Position numbers and translations under genes: made by a program. Source: Sporosarcina luteola (lineage in GTDB: Bacteria > Bacillota > Bacilli > Bacillales_A > Planococcaceae). Taken from it: a stretch of 64,000 nt of DNA. The stretch is from assembly GCF_023715535.1 (NCBI RefSeq), contig NZ_JAMBOI010000009.1:28912-92911 (forward strand), written 5' to 3'. The notes beneath the pieces are model-generated. The model was not told the DNA's origin. It saw nothing but the letters and a program-made list of their open reading frames with translations, and did no database searches. Shown one piece after another: positions 6,901 through 16,122 of the stretch (position 1 is the stretch's first letter; every line of letters begins with the position of its first letter).

Positions 6901-8871
6901 TTATAAATACTTAGCGAACCAGCCCGTAATCTCGTTCAATCGTTCAATACGCAGATTCGGTGCGCCGGTCCGCGATAGGTTGTGGTCTGCATCCGGGAAG
7001 CGGACAAATTCTGTCTCTTTCCCCATGCTCTTCAATGTAATATATAACTGCTCCGCCTGCTCGATCGGGCAGCGGAAGTCTTTTTCCGAGTGGAGAATCA
7101 ACAGTGGCGTCTCCACGTTCTCTGCATACTTCAACGGAGAATGCTTCCAGAGCGTTTCGACGTCTTTCATGTCGGCGGCAATTTGCCAGTCGCTGAAGTA
7201 GTAGCCGATGTCCGATACGCCGAAGAAGCTGATCCAGTTGCAGATCGAACGCTGTGTGACAGCCGCTTTGAAGCGGTTCGTATGGCCGACGATCCAGTTC
7301 GTCATGAACCCGCCATAGCTGCCGCCAGTTACGCCGAGGCGATCTTCATCGATCCATTCATTTTCCGCCAACACATGGTCAACTGACGCCATGATGTCTT
7401 CATAGTCGCCTCCGCCATAATCTCCTCGGACGGCATCGACGAATTCCTGGCTGTAGCCGTGGCTGCCGCGCGGATTGATGTAAAGCACTCCGTATCCTTT
7501 TGCGGCAAGCAGCTGCATTTCATGGAAGAATGTGTTGCCGAACATCGCGTGTGGACCGCCATGGATGTCGACGATGAGCGGATACTTCTCCCCCTCCTTG
7601 AAGTCAGCCGGTTTCATGAGCCAGCCGTGCACGTCCCAATCCTTAGCCCCTTTGAAGAAGATTGATTCCGGTTCTACGAGTTTGACTTCTTGCAAATAGT
7701 CTTTATTGAATGAAGTGACGGCTTTCCTTTCGCCTGTCGCAATCGTCAATTGATAAATTTCGCCCGGATTTATAGGGTCGCTCGCTGCGACTAATGCGTA
7801 ATCGCCTTCCCGGTTCACGTCATAGCCATACACATGCTCATTTTCCTGGGATGCCGGGTACAGCTCCCCTTCGAGCGTTGCGAAATAAAGGCGGACGTCA
7901 CCCATTGCGGAGAGCTGGAAGTACAGGTCATTGTCCTTCGTCCAAACTACACTCGGCGCGCTTGCCCCTTGCTGGTGGTCTGCAACCGTATAGTCGCCGA
8001 CCGGAGCATCAACGCTTTCCGTAATGTTGATCGTATTGCCGCGTGGCGTATCGTACACATACAAATTGCTATGTGTAGCGTTTTGGAACGTACGATCCGA
8101 GCCGATAAATGCGATATAATTGTTGTCTAACGAAAATCTCGCGCCGCCATAATAGCCTTCCTCATCGACGATGACTGTCTCTTCCTTCGATTCCACATCG
8201 ACCAAATGGAGCGGCTGACGGAATGCCCAGTCCAAATCCTCATCCCGGTTCACGCCGATGACAAGCTTGCTGCCGTCATGCGAAACCGCCTGTAGCGTAT
8301 GCTGGTGATTCCCTTCCGTAAACTGCGTTACTTCTTGAGTTTCAAGGTCGATGACACCGATTTGCTTGAATGAATCCTGCGGCAATAAACCGATGCCGTC
8401 CATTTTATACTTCATCTTCGTCACACGGACAGGTTCCGGCTTCTTCTTTTCATCCTTCTCCTCTTTATCCGTGAACGTCTTGCCTTCCTTCACCGAAGCG
8501 TCAAACCAGATTTTCTTGCCGCATGCCGACCATTCGAAGTTGGATACTCCGTTATCGAACGATGTAAGTTTCTTCGCTTCGCCTCCGCGGGCGGAAAGGA
8601 TGTACAGCTGGTTTTTATCGTCGCGATTCGACAAAAAAGCGATCTGCTTGCCGTCCGCCGACCATTTTGGCGAGCTGATGCGGTGTGTTCCGTATGTCCA
8701 TTGTGAAGTTTCTTTCGTCTCGAGGTCGATATGGTACAGGTTTGCGATATATTTGTTTTCCTCTTTGTCGATATGCGTTTTGATGAACAGCGCTTCTTTT
8801 CCGTCAGGCGATAGTTGCGGGTTCGTGACGGATTGCAGTTTGAATAAATCATCTGTTTGTAGGTTTCTCAT
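6901..8871 (-). CDS. yuxL: S9-family peptidase (acylaminoacyl-peptidase type), YuxL-like
   Basis: A 656-residue cytoplasmic serine peptidase; B. subtilis YuxL is nearly the same length and closely similar along its whole sequence. The N-terminal two-thirds is a beta-propeller of WSADGK/SPDGK-type repeats (SVTNPQLSPDGKEALF near the start) that restricts entry to oligopeptides. The C-terminal alpha/beta hydrolase has the nucleophile motif GGSYGGFMTNW (Ser about 518), Asp in ILHSEKDFRCP (about 600) and His in DADHNLSR (about 631). No signal peptide. A GAAGGGGG ribosome site precedes the ATG. It likely trims N-acylated or other short peptides during turnover. It may share a transcript with the GNAT gene downstream. 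Confidence 0.93.
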   Translation of the reverse strand: MRNLQTDDLFKLQSVTNPQLSPDGKEALFIKTHIDKEENKYIANLYHIDLETKETSQWTYGTHRISSPKWSADGKQIAFLSNRDDKNQLYILSARGGEAKKLTSFDNGVSNFEWSACGKKIWFDASVKEGKTFTDKEEKDEKKKPEPVRVTKMKYKMDGIGLLPQDSFKQIGVIDLETQEVTQFTEGNHQHTLQAVSHDGSKLVIGVNRDEDLDWAFRQPLHLVDVESKEETVIVDEEGYYGGARFSLDNNYIAFIGSDRTFQNATHSNLYVYDTPRGNTINITESVDAPVGDYTVADHQQGASAPSVVWTKDNDLYFQLSAMGDVRLYFATLEGELYPASQENEHVYGYDVNREGDYALVAASDPINPGEIYQLTIATGERKAVTSFNKDYLQEVKLVEPESIFFKGAKDWDVHGWLMKPADFKEGEKYPLIVDIHGGPHAMFGNTFFHEMQLLAAKGYGVLYINPRGSHGYSQEFVDAVRGDYGGGDYEDIMASVDHVLAENEWIDEDRLGVTGGSYGGFMTNWIVGHTNRFKAAVTQRSICNWISFFGVSDIGYYFSDWQIAADMKDVETLWKHSPLKYAENVETPLLILHSEKDFRCPIEQAEQLYITLKSMGKETEFVRFPDADHNLSRTGAPNLRIERLNEITGWFAKYL

Positions 8872-8897
8872 AGGAATTCCCCCTTCAATTATCTATT

Positions 8898-10010
8898 CTA
8901 CATATTTCGACACCCTAAGGAGCTTCCCCTTTTTATTTCATGATTTTTTTCGATATAGACGGATTGCGGGCGGAAGATTGTGTTGTCGCTCAGTTGTTCG
9001 ATCGCGTGGGCTGTCCAACCGACCATTCTTGCCACGCTGAATGTCGGAGTGAAAAGTTCGGGCGGCATATCGATTGCCCGCATGATCGCAGCTGCGTAAT
9101 ATTCGACGTTTGTGTACAGTTTGCGGCCTGGCTTGAATGTTTCCAGCAGTGAGATGATTTCTGTTTCGGCTGCTGTCGCGAGGTCCAGCCATCCGTCTTG
9201 TCCTGCGAGCTTTTCGCAATTGTCTCGTAATAAAATCGATCGGGGGTCTTCGGTTTTGTAGATGCGATGGCCGAACCCCATGATCCGCTCGCCGTTTTGC
9301 AGCTTCTGCTGGATGACGGGTCGGATGTTTTCTAGCGTGCCGATTTCTTCGAGCAGTTCAATTACCGCTGAAGGGGCGCCGCCATGCAAAGGGCCTTTCA
9401 TTGTACCGAGCGCAGAAGTGACCGCCGCTGTTAGATCCGATTCTGTTGAAATCGTGACACGCGCTGCAAATGTGGAGGCGTTCATGCCGTGCTCCATCGT
9501 CAGTTTCAAGTAGGTTTCGAGCGCTTCGACGTGGACGTTGGAGGGTTTTGTTCCTGTGAGCATCCATAAGTAGTTGGCAGTGTGTGCTAGGTTCTTGTCG
9601 GGTTCGATGACCGGAAGACCCTTCACATTGCGGTAGTGTCTCGCGATAAGCGATGGAAGTGCCGCGGTCAGATGGTGCGCTTGCTGTTTGATTGTTTGAT
9701 TCGTGAAATTGTAGTGAGCATATGCGGATATTGCAGTGCGCATCGCGTCCATTACCGGTGTTTCGGGCGGGAGGGCGTCGATGATCAGTTTTACGTGAGC
9801 AGGCAAATCCCTTCCTTCGTGAAGAGTATTTGATTCGGTTTCGTCCGGAAATTTTCCGTTCCAGAGGAAGTGCGCAATTTCCTCGAATGAATGCTCGGCA
9901 ATCAGCTCGCCGACCTGGATCCCGCGGTATCGGAGTTCGCCGATATCCCCTTCTACGGATGCAATTTTTGTGTGTACTGCAACGACATCTTTCAAGCCTT
10001 TTTGAAACAT
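8898..10010 (-). CDS. citA: Citrate synthase (CitA-like)
   Basis: A 370-residue citrate synthase that condenses acetyl-CoA and oxaloacetate. Visible motifs are GPLHGGAP (His about 212), MGFGHRIYKTEDPRS (His about 248) and the IDMPPELFTP segment with the catalytic Asp. Length matches the small Gram-positive type. Start is ATG 10010: AGGAGG ends seven bases before it, while the ATG at 10016 is too close and a much longer upstream frame has no support. A clear CitR homologue is divergent next door, as in B. subtilis citR-citA, which is why I prefer citA over citZ; methylcitrate synthase is a less likely alternative. The TCA-cycle neighbours icd and mdh are not here. Confidence 0.88.
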   Translation of the reverse strand: MFQKGLKDVVAVHTKIASVEGDIGELRYRGIQVGELIAEHSFEEIAHFLWNGKFPDETESNTLHEGRDLPAHVKLIIDALPPETPVMDAMRTAISAYAHYNFTNQTIKQQAHHLTAALPSLIARHYRNVKGLPVIEPDKNLAHTANYLWMLTGTKPSNVHVEALETYLKLTMEHGMNASTFAARVTISTESDLTAAVTSALGTMKGPLHGGAPSAVIELLEEIGTLENIRPVIQQKLQNGERIMGFGHRIYKTEDPRSILLRDNCEKLAGQDGWLDLATAAETEIISLLETFKPGRKLYTNVEYYAAAIMRAIDMPPELFTPTFSVARMVGWTAHAIEQLSDNTIFRPQSVYIEKNHEIKRGSSLGCRNM

Positions 10011-10079
10011 GACCATTCCTCCTTTTCTTTTAGTATAAGCGGGAGGTATAATTAGGTAAATTAAATGTTTTTGAATGAT

Positions 10080-10100
10080 TTGATTAGTTTTATTAATCAA
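10080..10100. promoter_or_regulatory. Probable CitR (LysR-type) operator in the citA-citR intergenic region
   Basis: Inverted repeat TTGATTA (10080-10086) and TAATCAA (10094-10100) is separated by seven bases and contains the T-N11-A pattern of LysR-type binding sites. It lies in the 104-base gap between the divergent starts, just before the citR ribosome site, where an autorepressing LysR protein would bind. Confidence 0.55.
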
Positions 10101-10114
10101 GAGGGGGTGCGGCG

Positions 10115-10996
10115 GTGGACACGCAATGGTTACGTACGTTCGTCGTGGCGGCGGAGACATTGAATTTCAGGAAGGCTTCAGAAAAATTGTTGTTGTCGCA
10201 GCCAACCGTCACGGTACATATCAAGCTGCTTGAAGATCATGTAGGCGTCCGGCTTTTCGATAGGATCAATAATCGGGTCACGTTGACAGATACGGGTAGA
10301 TTGTTTTATGCGGAGGCTGCGAAATTGTTGGCGGGGTTGGATGATAGTGTGAATCGGATGCACGCATTCGCGCAAGGCTACCGCCGAATGTGGACAATCG
10401 CCATTTCGCCGCTTATGGCGGAAACCATTTTGCCTTATTTATTACGAACGTTCATGGAAAAGCATGCCGATGTGGAGCTGACGATACGGGTCGAGGAATC
10501 CGAGAAGATTGAGCGTCTCGTTGATGCTGGCGAAGTCCATTTGGGAATTTCGGCGTTGGACGCAGCTCTGAAAGGCATCGAGTCAATCCGAATCTATGAC
10601 GATCCGATTGTTTTCATTACACCGACGGATAGTTACGACGAGGAAAGTGGCCCGCCGGTTGATGTGGAGGAGATGCTGATCGGGAATTATTTGCTGACGC
10701 ATCATCATCCGGTCTATTGGGAGGATTTGCTTGTCGTTTTGCGTAAGCATGTGCCGGGCGTACGCACGATGAAGGTGACACAGGCGCATATTGCGAAACG
10801 GTTCATCCAGGAAGGGCTCGGCGTCTCGTTCCTCCCCCACTCGATCGTCCGGCGCGAACTGACGGAAGGCCGGCTTATGCGACCGCATTTTGATTTGTTC
10901 CAGTTGCCTACTGTTTCGACGTTTATTCTTGTGAAAAAGAAAGGTGAATTGGAGGAGGACTTCATTCGGGAGATTTCGGCTTATTATTTTGGGTAG
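10115..10996 (+). CDS. citR: LysR-family regulator, CitR-like
   Basis: A 293-residue LysR-type regulator. Residues 1-60 form the winged helix (NFRKASEKLLLSQPTVTVHI as recognition helix); the rest is the effector-binding domain. It closely resembles B. subtilis CitR, including TMKVTQAHIAKRFIQEGLGV near residue 225. CitR represses the divergent citrate synthase gene citA there, and the same gene pair is seen here. The start is a GTG at 10115 behind AGAGGGGG; an ATG is not available in frame. A bidirectional terminator follows at 11092. Function by homology and context is well supported; the effector is not known. Confidence 0.88.
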   Translation: MDTQWLRTFVVAAETLNFRKASEKLLLSQPTVTVHIKLLEDHVGVRLFDRINNRVTLTDTGRLFYAEAAKLLAGLDDSVNRMHAFAQGYRRMWTIAISPLMAETILPYLLRTFMEKHADVELTIRVEESEKIERLVDAGEVHLGISALDAALKGIESIRIYDDPIVFITPTDSYDEESGPPVDVEEMLIGNYLLTHHHPVYWEDLLVVLRKHVPGVRTMKVTQAHIAKRFIQEGLGVSFLPHSIVRRELTEGRLMRPHFDLFQLPTVSTFILVKKKGELEEDFIREISAYYFG

Positions 10997-11087
10997 TGGC
11001 GTTCATATATCTGGATAAATAATATAAATTACTAACACGCTCATAGGGTTCCCGCCAATAAACCACTGAAATTTTAAGCTGCTTATG

Positions 11088-11122
11088 AAAAAGTCTGGAC
11101 TCTTTCAAGTCCAGACTTTTTC
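11088..11122. terminator. Bidirectional terminator between citR and the sugar-acid operon
   Basis: Perfect 10-bp stem AGTCTGGACT (11092-11101) / AGTCCAGACT (11108-11117) with a 6-base loop, flanked by A's on the left and five T's on the right. It ends both convergent transcripts. Confidence 0.85.
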
Positions 11123-11147
11123 ATAATTATGTTCGTGCAACCTTTAC

Positions 11148-12446
11148 TCACTTATATATTGTTTTGTTCCCTCGAAGAAATTCAACAGAGGAGACTAGAG
11201 AATTTTCATCTCCTATGCTTCCGCCTTTTGTAATTGTGCTAATGTTTTGTTTCCCTATGATTCTACCTATTGGGATAGCGGAGGATAATTCGTCTATTAG
11301 CTCAATGCCTATTGCATTTAAATGATTTGAGACTTTTTTCGCTGTATCCCCACCTGTCATAACCAAGCCAGAAAATTTTTTCTTACTAGTTAACTGTAGA
11401 GTGATCCTACCCAGAGCATCGGCAATCTCTGAACAAATTTCTGCAGCGTTTTTGCCGCTTGTTCTTCCTAGCTCTAACGCTTGTACTACCTCTGATTTAT
11501 CACTAGATGCATAGATTACAATGTTATAACCTTCTTCGGCCTTTTTCAGACAATCTATTGCAATTCTATTTATTTCATTTTCTTTTTCAATGCTGTTTTC
11601 AAGGAGACGCGGAACATCAATTTTAAAGCCTCGGGTATTTGATTCTTTTAATAATATCTTCAATTGCTTTAAAGTAACATCATTAAAACTTCCTATAATT
11701 GTTAGTGTAGGAGATTTACCATTGCGTGATATTGGTAGCGATTGCTCATTCTTTGTTTTAAAATTATAAGCCTCTGGCAAATAATTTATTAAACCTGATG
11801 AACCGCACCAAATAACATTGTAATGACTTTGACTAATATATTCTGCAATCTCTTTTAAATCATTCTCTTCTTCCGAATCAAACACGAGAAATGGAATTTG
11901 CTCCTTGAATTTCTTATTTAATTTGTCATAGATATCCTCATTTAAGTCATCTGTTGTAAACAAAGCAGTTTTATATTTTGATTGTCTTTTTAGTTTCTGT
12001 ACTAAATCATAGTCAAAAGCTCCATCCGTTGGACTTTCTGCATAATCGGATTGATCAAGCCTTATTCCGTTTAAGTAAATTTGGCCTTCTCTCAATACCC
12101 TTCCACTTTTCGGAAATCCTGGTGCTATTATAATAAAATCAGGTTTAAACACTTCGTATAAAGCATCTAATTCAATCCCAACATTCCCCCGGATAGTGGA
12201 ATCCATTTTTTTAAATATAAACTCAAAACCATTTTTCTTAAAAAAAATTGAAGCTTGTTTAACTGCATTAAATGCATCTTGTGTATCAGAATATCGAGTA
12301 TCTGTATCATAAACAATGGAATGAAGGCTTCCAATCATCTCCAAGTTTAGTTGAAAAACAACAGATGTCTTAATCCCTTTTTGAGCTAATTTTACACCTG
12401 TATCGTTTGCGCCCGTTAAATCATCTGCTATAATTCCAATTTTCAT
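11148..12446 (-). CDS. Four-carbon acid sugar kinase family protein (DUF1537)
   Basis: A 432-residue kinase of the DUF1537 (OtnK/DtnK/OiaK) family, which phosphorylates 3-oxo or hydroxy sugar acids with ATP. The N-terminal domain opens IGIIADDLTGANDTG (3-17), the family hallmark that binds the acid; KMDSTIRGN follows. The C-terminal ATP-binding domain has SGLVMTGGDTAKKV (about 360) and ends with TKGGSIGDENSLV. Start at 12446 is chosen because GAGGAGG lies eight bases upstream and the motif begins at once. It is the last gene of the operon, 34 bases after the permease. With a RuBisCO-like protein in the same operon, the likely substrate is a branched or linear 3-oxo-aldonate whose phosphate feeds that enzyme (inference; 3-oxo-isoapionate is the known case). 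AT-rich like its neighbours. Confidence 0.85.
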   Translation of the reverse strand: MKIGIIADDLTGANDTGVKLAQKGIKTSVVFQLNLEMIGSLHSIVYDTDTRYSDTQDAFNAVKQASIFFKKNGFEFIFKKMDSTIRGNVGIELDALYEVFKPDFIIIAPGFPKSGRVLREGQIYLNGIRLDQSDYAESPTDGAFDYDLVQKLKRQSKYKTALFTTDDLNEDIYDKLNKKFKEQIPFLVFDSEEENDLKEIAEYISQSHYNVIWCGSSGLINYLPEAYNFKTKNEQSLPISRNGKSPTLTIIGSFNDVTLKQLKILLKESNTRGFKIDVPRLLENSIEKENEINRIAIDCLKKAEEGYNIVIYASSDKSEVVQALELGRTSGKNAAEICSEIADALGRITLQLTSKKKFSGLVMTGGDTAKKVSNHLNAIGIELIDELSSAIPIGRIIGKQNISTITKGGSIGDENSLVSSVEFLRGNKTIYK

Positions 12447-12480
12447 CCATATCCTCCTCTCCACTAACAATAATATCTTT

Positions 12481-13482
12481 CTACTTTTCTATAGTCTGAA
12501 CGATATCTTTTGGATTAATTACTCCTTCACCATACTTTTTCTCTAATCTCTTGGCTAAAAAAGAAATAAAAATTGGTAAAAGAATAGCTGTAGTGACTGT
12601 ACTTGCTGCAACTTGAACTGTAGCAATTTCTGCCGTGCTTGCAAACGATGCACTTGCTGCTGCGATTACTGCAGGAGTGGCGATTGCATTTCCAGCCGTT
12701 GATCCTTCTGCAGCACCAACAAGCGGATTCCAACCAAATGCTCTAAACACAAAATAACCGCCGCCTCCAGTTAATATAACTGTTAGAATTCCAAGAAATA
12801 TTCCCGATAATCCACCTTCAGCAATTACCTTAAGATTGATTGTCATTCCTACTGCAAATGCCATAAATGGAATTAATACATCACTACCTTTTGTCAAAAA
12901 CTCACGCATATCTTCATCTAGATTACCCAGTACAAACCCAAGGACAATTGGCAGTACTACCGCGATGAATGTAACTATAGAAAACAGACCTTCTACAAAT
13001 CCCATTGCACCAAAAATAGTCAAAGCAACCATTGTTAAGAATGGACCATCGTTTAGTGCTAATAGACCGTAAGCCGCTTTATCATCTTCTTTTCCATATT
13101 GACTCACAAGTGACACATATAATGCTCCGTTACTATTTGTCATTGCTGCAACAATAGCTAGTGGGGCAATTCCAAGAAATAATCCGTTTGGTCCAGCAAA
13201 AATAAATCCTATTAAACCTATAGCTGCTCCAATTACCCATTTTAAAATTAACAGCGTTGCTCCTTTTCCAACTGCTCGACCTGCATTTCTGACATTAATT
13301 TGCGCTGCAGAACAGAGCAAGAAAAGGGCAATTAAAGTGAGAAGACCATCAACAAATAGGGCTTGTGTGAAATTCCCAATCCTTAATAAACCTGGAGCAA
13401 ATGTATTTAGTATTGCAGCAAAAAACATAGGAACAATCATTAATCCACCCGGTATTTTTTCCATTGTTGCTTTTAACTTCAT
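12481..13482 (-). CDS. 2-keto-3-deoxygluconate permease family transporter
   Basis: A 333-residue membrane protein of the KdgT family, with about ten hydrophobic helices. Markers are IPGGLMIVPMFFAAILNTF near the start, APLAIVAAMTNSNGALY (about 105-120) and NPLVGAAEGSTAGNAIATPA (about 247-266). Family members import sugar acids with protons. Here it is the only transporter in the operon and should bring in the acid used by the dehydrogenase, kinase and RuBisCO-like protein, so the substrate may differ from 2-keto-3-deoxygluconate. No KDG aldolase or kinase of the classic pathway is nearby. The start has a GGGGTGGGG ribosome site. A cre-like sequence lies 14 bases before the ATG. Confidence 0.88.
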   Translation of the reverse strand: MKLKATMEKIPGGLMIVPMFFAAILNTFAPGLLRIGNFTQALFVDGLLTLIALFLLCSAAQINVRNAGRAVGKGATLLILKWVIGAAIGLIGFIFAGPNGLFLGIAPLAIVAAMTNSNGALYVSLVSQYGKEDDKAAYGLLALNDGPFLTMVALTIFGAMGFVEGLFSIVTFIAVVLPIVLGFVLGNLDEDMREFLTKGSDVLIPFMAFAVGMTINLKVIAEGGLSGIFLGILTVILTGGGGYFVFRAFGWNPLVGAAEGSTAGNAIATPAVIAAASASFASTAEIATVQVAASTVTTAILLPIFISFLAKRLEKKYGEGVINPKDIVQTIEK

Positions 13483-13495
13483 AACCCCACCCCTT

Positions 13496-13510
13496 TTGTA
13501 AGCGCTTTAA
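13496..13510. promoter_or_regulatory. Candidate cre (CcpA) site before the permease gene
   Basis: TTGTAAGCGCTTTAA matches the catabolite-response consensus WTGNAANCGNWNNCW except for A in place of the conserved C near the end. It lies between the RuBisCO-like gene and the permease ATG, so CcpA could act as a roadblock on the downstream half of the operon. Moderate evidence. Confidence 0.4.
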
Positions 13511-13644
13511 TTTCCCCGAAAAACAAAATCACCAATTGAGAATATCGATAGTTCTAAAAGACGTCAAAGTCTCATTTTTTCACAAACTCGCTGTCCCCTA
13601 TATCTCCGAATAAAACTGTACAAATCCTGTCGTGATTTAAATTT

Positions 13645-14907
13645 TTATTTTGAAAACTTATCAATGGCCTGCTTTAATTCAACATGTGTTTTTGCATATT
13701 CTTCTATTGAAATTCCTGAAATAGCTGCTTCCCATCCTTGGATCATGCTTTTCACGCCAGCTTCCGTACCACCCGGATGTCCAATAATGCCTCCACCAGC
13801 TAAATGCATTACGTCAACAGTATCCATTGATTTATATGATACTTCTGCAGTCCCTGCCCATTGACCAGAGGACAAAACAGGCATAGCTGTATAGCCATCA
13901 AACATTGGTGTTATACAATCCTTAACTGATTTGATAACTGACTCATTTGACTCGTAAAATTTACTGTTAATTCCATTACAATGCAAATGATCGACGCCTA
14001 CTAAGCGGCACATTTTTTGATAGGCGGTAAATTCCATTCCCAAATACGGATCGCGCGTCATTGCTCCCCATTGGTTACGATGACCATGTATGGGAACCTC
14101 ACTGAACTTCCTCAAATGGGCAACCCCAGCGAGTCCAATACTATTAATACTCACCATTACACAATTTCCACCTGCATTTACGACAGTTTCATAGTTACGT
14201 TCTAGCTGGTCTATGTCATCAGTTATATTAAAGGCATACATGGCTTTCTTGCCTGTTTTATCTGCTACTCTATCAATTTCCTCCATTACAGCCTTCACAC
14301 GTTCTTTCAAAGGAGCATATGGTGGATTCGCATTAAGTTCGTCGTCTTTAATAAAGTCAATTCCGGCAAATGCCAAATCTCTTACAACTTTGCGTAAATC
14401 CTCTGGTGTTAATCCAATACTCGGCTTTACAATCGTCCCAATTAATGGTCGGTTATAAACATTGACTAATTTCCTTGTACCTTCAATTCCAAACTTAGGG
14501 CCTTTGTATTTCTCCAAGAACGCAATTGGTAATTCCAGATCCATAAGTCGTAAACCACTAATTTCGCGAAGTTCATACAGATTCCCCACTACAGTCGATA
14601 ATAGGTTTGGAATGGATGGCCCAATGTTATGTAGAGGAAAAGATAACACTACCTTTCCTCTACGATATTTTATTGGCCCTACCTCTCCTTTAGGTGGTTT
14701 AGAACCGGGTAAAGATGGAGTTGAAACTTGTTCTAACTCCTCAACTGACACAACTTTTGCTGCATGTTGATCCTTAAGTTCTTCTGTCTCTCCAGGAACA
14801 GCAATAAACGTACCTGTAGATTGCTCTCCTGCCATGACTTTCGCTGCAAATTCAAGATCATAAGGTGTCTCAATGTGATACGTTGCAAACACACGTTCTT
14901 TACTCAT
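13645..14907 (-). CDS. RuBisCO-like protein (form IV, sugar-acid type)
   Basis: A 420-residue relative of the RuBisCO large subunit. Active-site positions are largely kept: K161 in TIVKPSIGL, the carbamate lysine K187 in FIKDDELN, H274/H276 and R277 in IHGHRN, a loop-6 lysine K316 in NGINSKFYE, SSG at 346-348 and AGGGIIGHPGG (370-380). The loop-6 region and HGHRN differ from true RuBisCO, and it does not look like the MtnW enolase of methionine salvage, which has other residues here. Its operon with a DUF1537 kinase, dehydrogenase and sugar-acid permease matches pathways where RuBisCO-like proteins decarboxylate or cleave phosphorylated 3-oxo acids (3-oxo-isoapionate-4-phosphate in D-apiose use). 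The exact substrate is unknown. GGAGGAG precedes the ATG. Confidence 0.88.
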   Translation of the reverse strand: MSKERVFATYHIETPYDLEFAAKVMAGEQSTGTFIAVPGETEELKDQHAAKVVSVEELEQVSTPSLPGSKPPKGEVGPIKYRRGKVVLSFPLHNIGPSIPNLLSTVVGNLYELREISGLRLMDLELPIAFLEKYKGPKFGIEGTRKLVNVYNRPLIGTIVKPSIGLTPEDLRKVVRDLAFAGIDFIKDDELNANPPYAPLKERVKAVMEEIDRVADKTGKKAMYAFNITDDIDQLERNYETVVNAGGNCVMVSINSIGLAGVAHLRKFSEVPIHGHRNQWGAMTRDPYLGMEFTAYQKMCRLVGVDHLHCNGINSKFYESNESVIKSVKDCITPMFDGYTAMPVLSSGQWAGTAEVSYKSMDTVDVMHLAGGGIIGHPGGTEAGVKSMIQGWEAAISGISIEEYAKTHVELKQAIDKFSK

Positions 14908-15015
14908 ATCTTAACTCCTCCAAGATTTAAAGTATTATGATAATAGGAAACGCATTTGTCCCTATTTACAAAAGAAACTCCTATAAAACAAATATTTTCA
15001 TACCTTTTCACTAAG

Positions 15016-16044
15016 TTAACGTATATTTACGGCTACTTTCATTGCATCTTTTGTTCCATGAATTTCAAAACCTGTTTTGATATCATCCAATGAAATTTCT
15101 GGTTCTCTAATAAGCTTTACGTCAACCTTTCCATTGGCTAATAGATCAAGAGCAAGTTCAAACATCTTTGGGTTATATGAGCGTGTCCCAGTAATAATTA
15201 ATTCTTTATAATGGACTAAATTTGGATCTAATTCGATACTTTTGTGCGGATAAGTACCTGTAAAAATATTAATTTTACCACCATATGCGGCCATTTTAAT
15301 AGCAGTTTCTGTACAAGGGGCCTCTGCTCTTCCTCCAACAGCCACCATGATTATATCCGCTCCCTCCCCGTCAGTTAGACGAAGAACTTCCTCAATAGGG
15401 TCTACTTTACTAGGATTAATCACATGATCAGCCCCTAATTTAGAAGCAATTTCTAAACGGTTTGTTAGCAAATCAATACCAATTACTTTGGTAGCTCCTA
15501 ATAATGTTGCTACTTGTAAATGGAGTTGCCCCATTGGACCTAACCCATATACAACTACTGTATCTCCTGCCTGTACAGGTGTTACTTCTATATTTGCTTT
15601 TAACACACTAGCTAATGGTTCCGTACAAGATGCCAATTCTAGTGACATATGTTCTGGAATTTTATATACAACACTCTCTTTCAGTGCAATATATTCTCCA
15701 AATCCACCCATGTTCATCTTTCTATTCTCACAAGCAGAATACTTACCTCGGGTACACTTTTGGCAATGGTAGCACGGCGTCCATGATAACGCTGTCACTT
15801 TGTCCCCAACCTTAAATTGGGTCACATCACTACCAACTTCTACTATGTAACCCGCAAATTCATGCCCAACCTTCTCCGGTTGATCTAGTTGTTTAACCCC
15901 TCTGTATCCCCTTAAGTCTGTTGGACATATATTCGCCTTGTGTACTTCGATAAAAACTTCATCAGATTTCAATGGACTCTTTTCAATTTCTTCCAAGCGA
16001 ATGTCTCCCGGTGCATAAACAATTGCGGCTTTGTAAGATTTCAT
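15016..16044 (-). CDS. Zinc-dependent alcohol (polyol/sugar-acid) dehydrogenase
   Basis: A 342-residue medium-chain dehydrogenase. Catalytic zinc ligands are C40 (NICPTDLR) and H61/E62 (VGHEFAG); the structural zinc lobe is CYHCQKCTRGKYSAC (C91, C94, C97, C105). The cofactor motif VYGLGPMGQ (about 166-174) followed by an aspartate in GIDLLTNR suggests NAD preference. Such enzymes oxidise hydroxyls of polyols or aldonates. In this operon it should make the 3-oxo acid, or an earlier intermediate, for the DUF1537 kinase. It lies between the DeoR gene (78-base gap) and the RuBisCO-like gene (108-base gap). AAGGGGGAA precedes the ATG. Confidence 0.88.
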   Translation of the reverse strand: MKSYKAAIVYAPGDIRLEEIEKSPLKSDEVFIEVHKANICPTDLRGYRGVKQLDQPEKVGHEFAGYIVEVGSDVTQFKVGDKVTALSWTPCYHCQKCTRGKYSACENRKMNMGGFGEYIALKESVVYKIPEHMSLELASCTEPLASVLKANIEVTPVQAGDTVVVYGLGPMGQLHLQVATLLGATKVIGIDLLTNRLEIASKLGADHVINPSKVDPIEEVLRLTDGEGADIIMVAVGGRAEAPCTETAIKMAAYGGKINIFTGTYPHKSIELDPNLVHYKELIITGTRSYNPKMFELALDLLANGKVDVKLIREPEISLDDIKTGFEIHGTKDAMKVAVNIR

Positions 16045-16122
16045 CTTAGACGTTCCCCCTTGAGTTTTAATAGTTTTATCAAGTGATAGAATAGTATTTT
16101 AAATTGTAGTTTACTATCCAAG

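Noticed and set aside
12481..13482. Classic 2-keto-3-deoxygluconate (pectin) pathway
   Set aside because: The permease family fits, but no KdgK kinase or KdgA aldolase accompanies it; a RuBisCO-like protein and a DUF1537 kinase do.
13645..14907. True RuBisCO or the MtnW enolase of methionine salvage
   Set aside because: Loop 6 and the HGHRN region differ from true RuBisCO, the motifs do not match MtnW, and no mtn genes are present.
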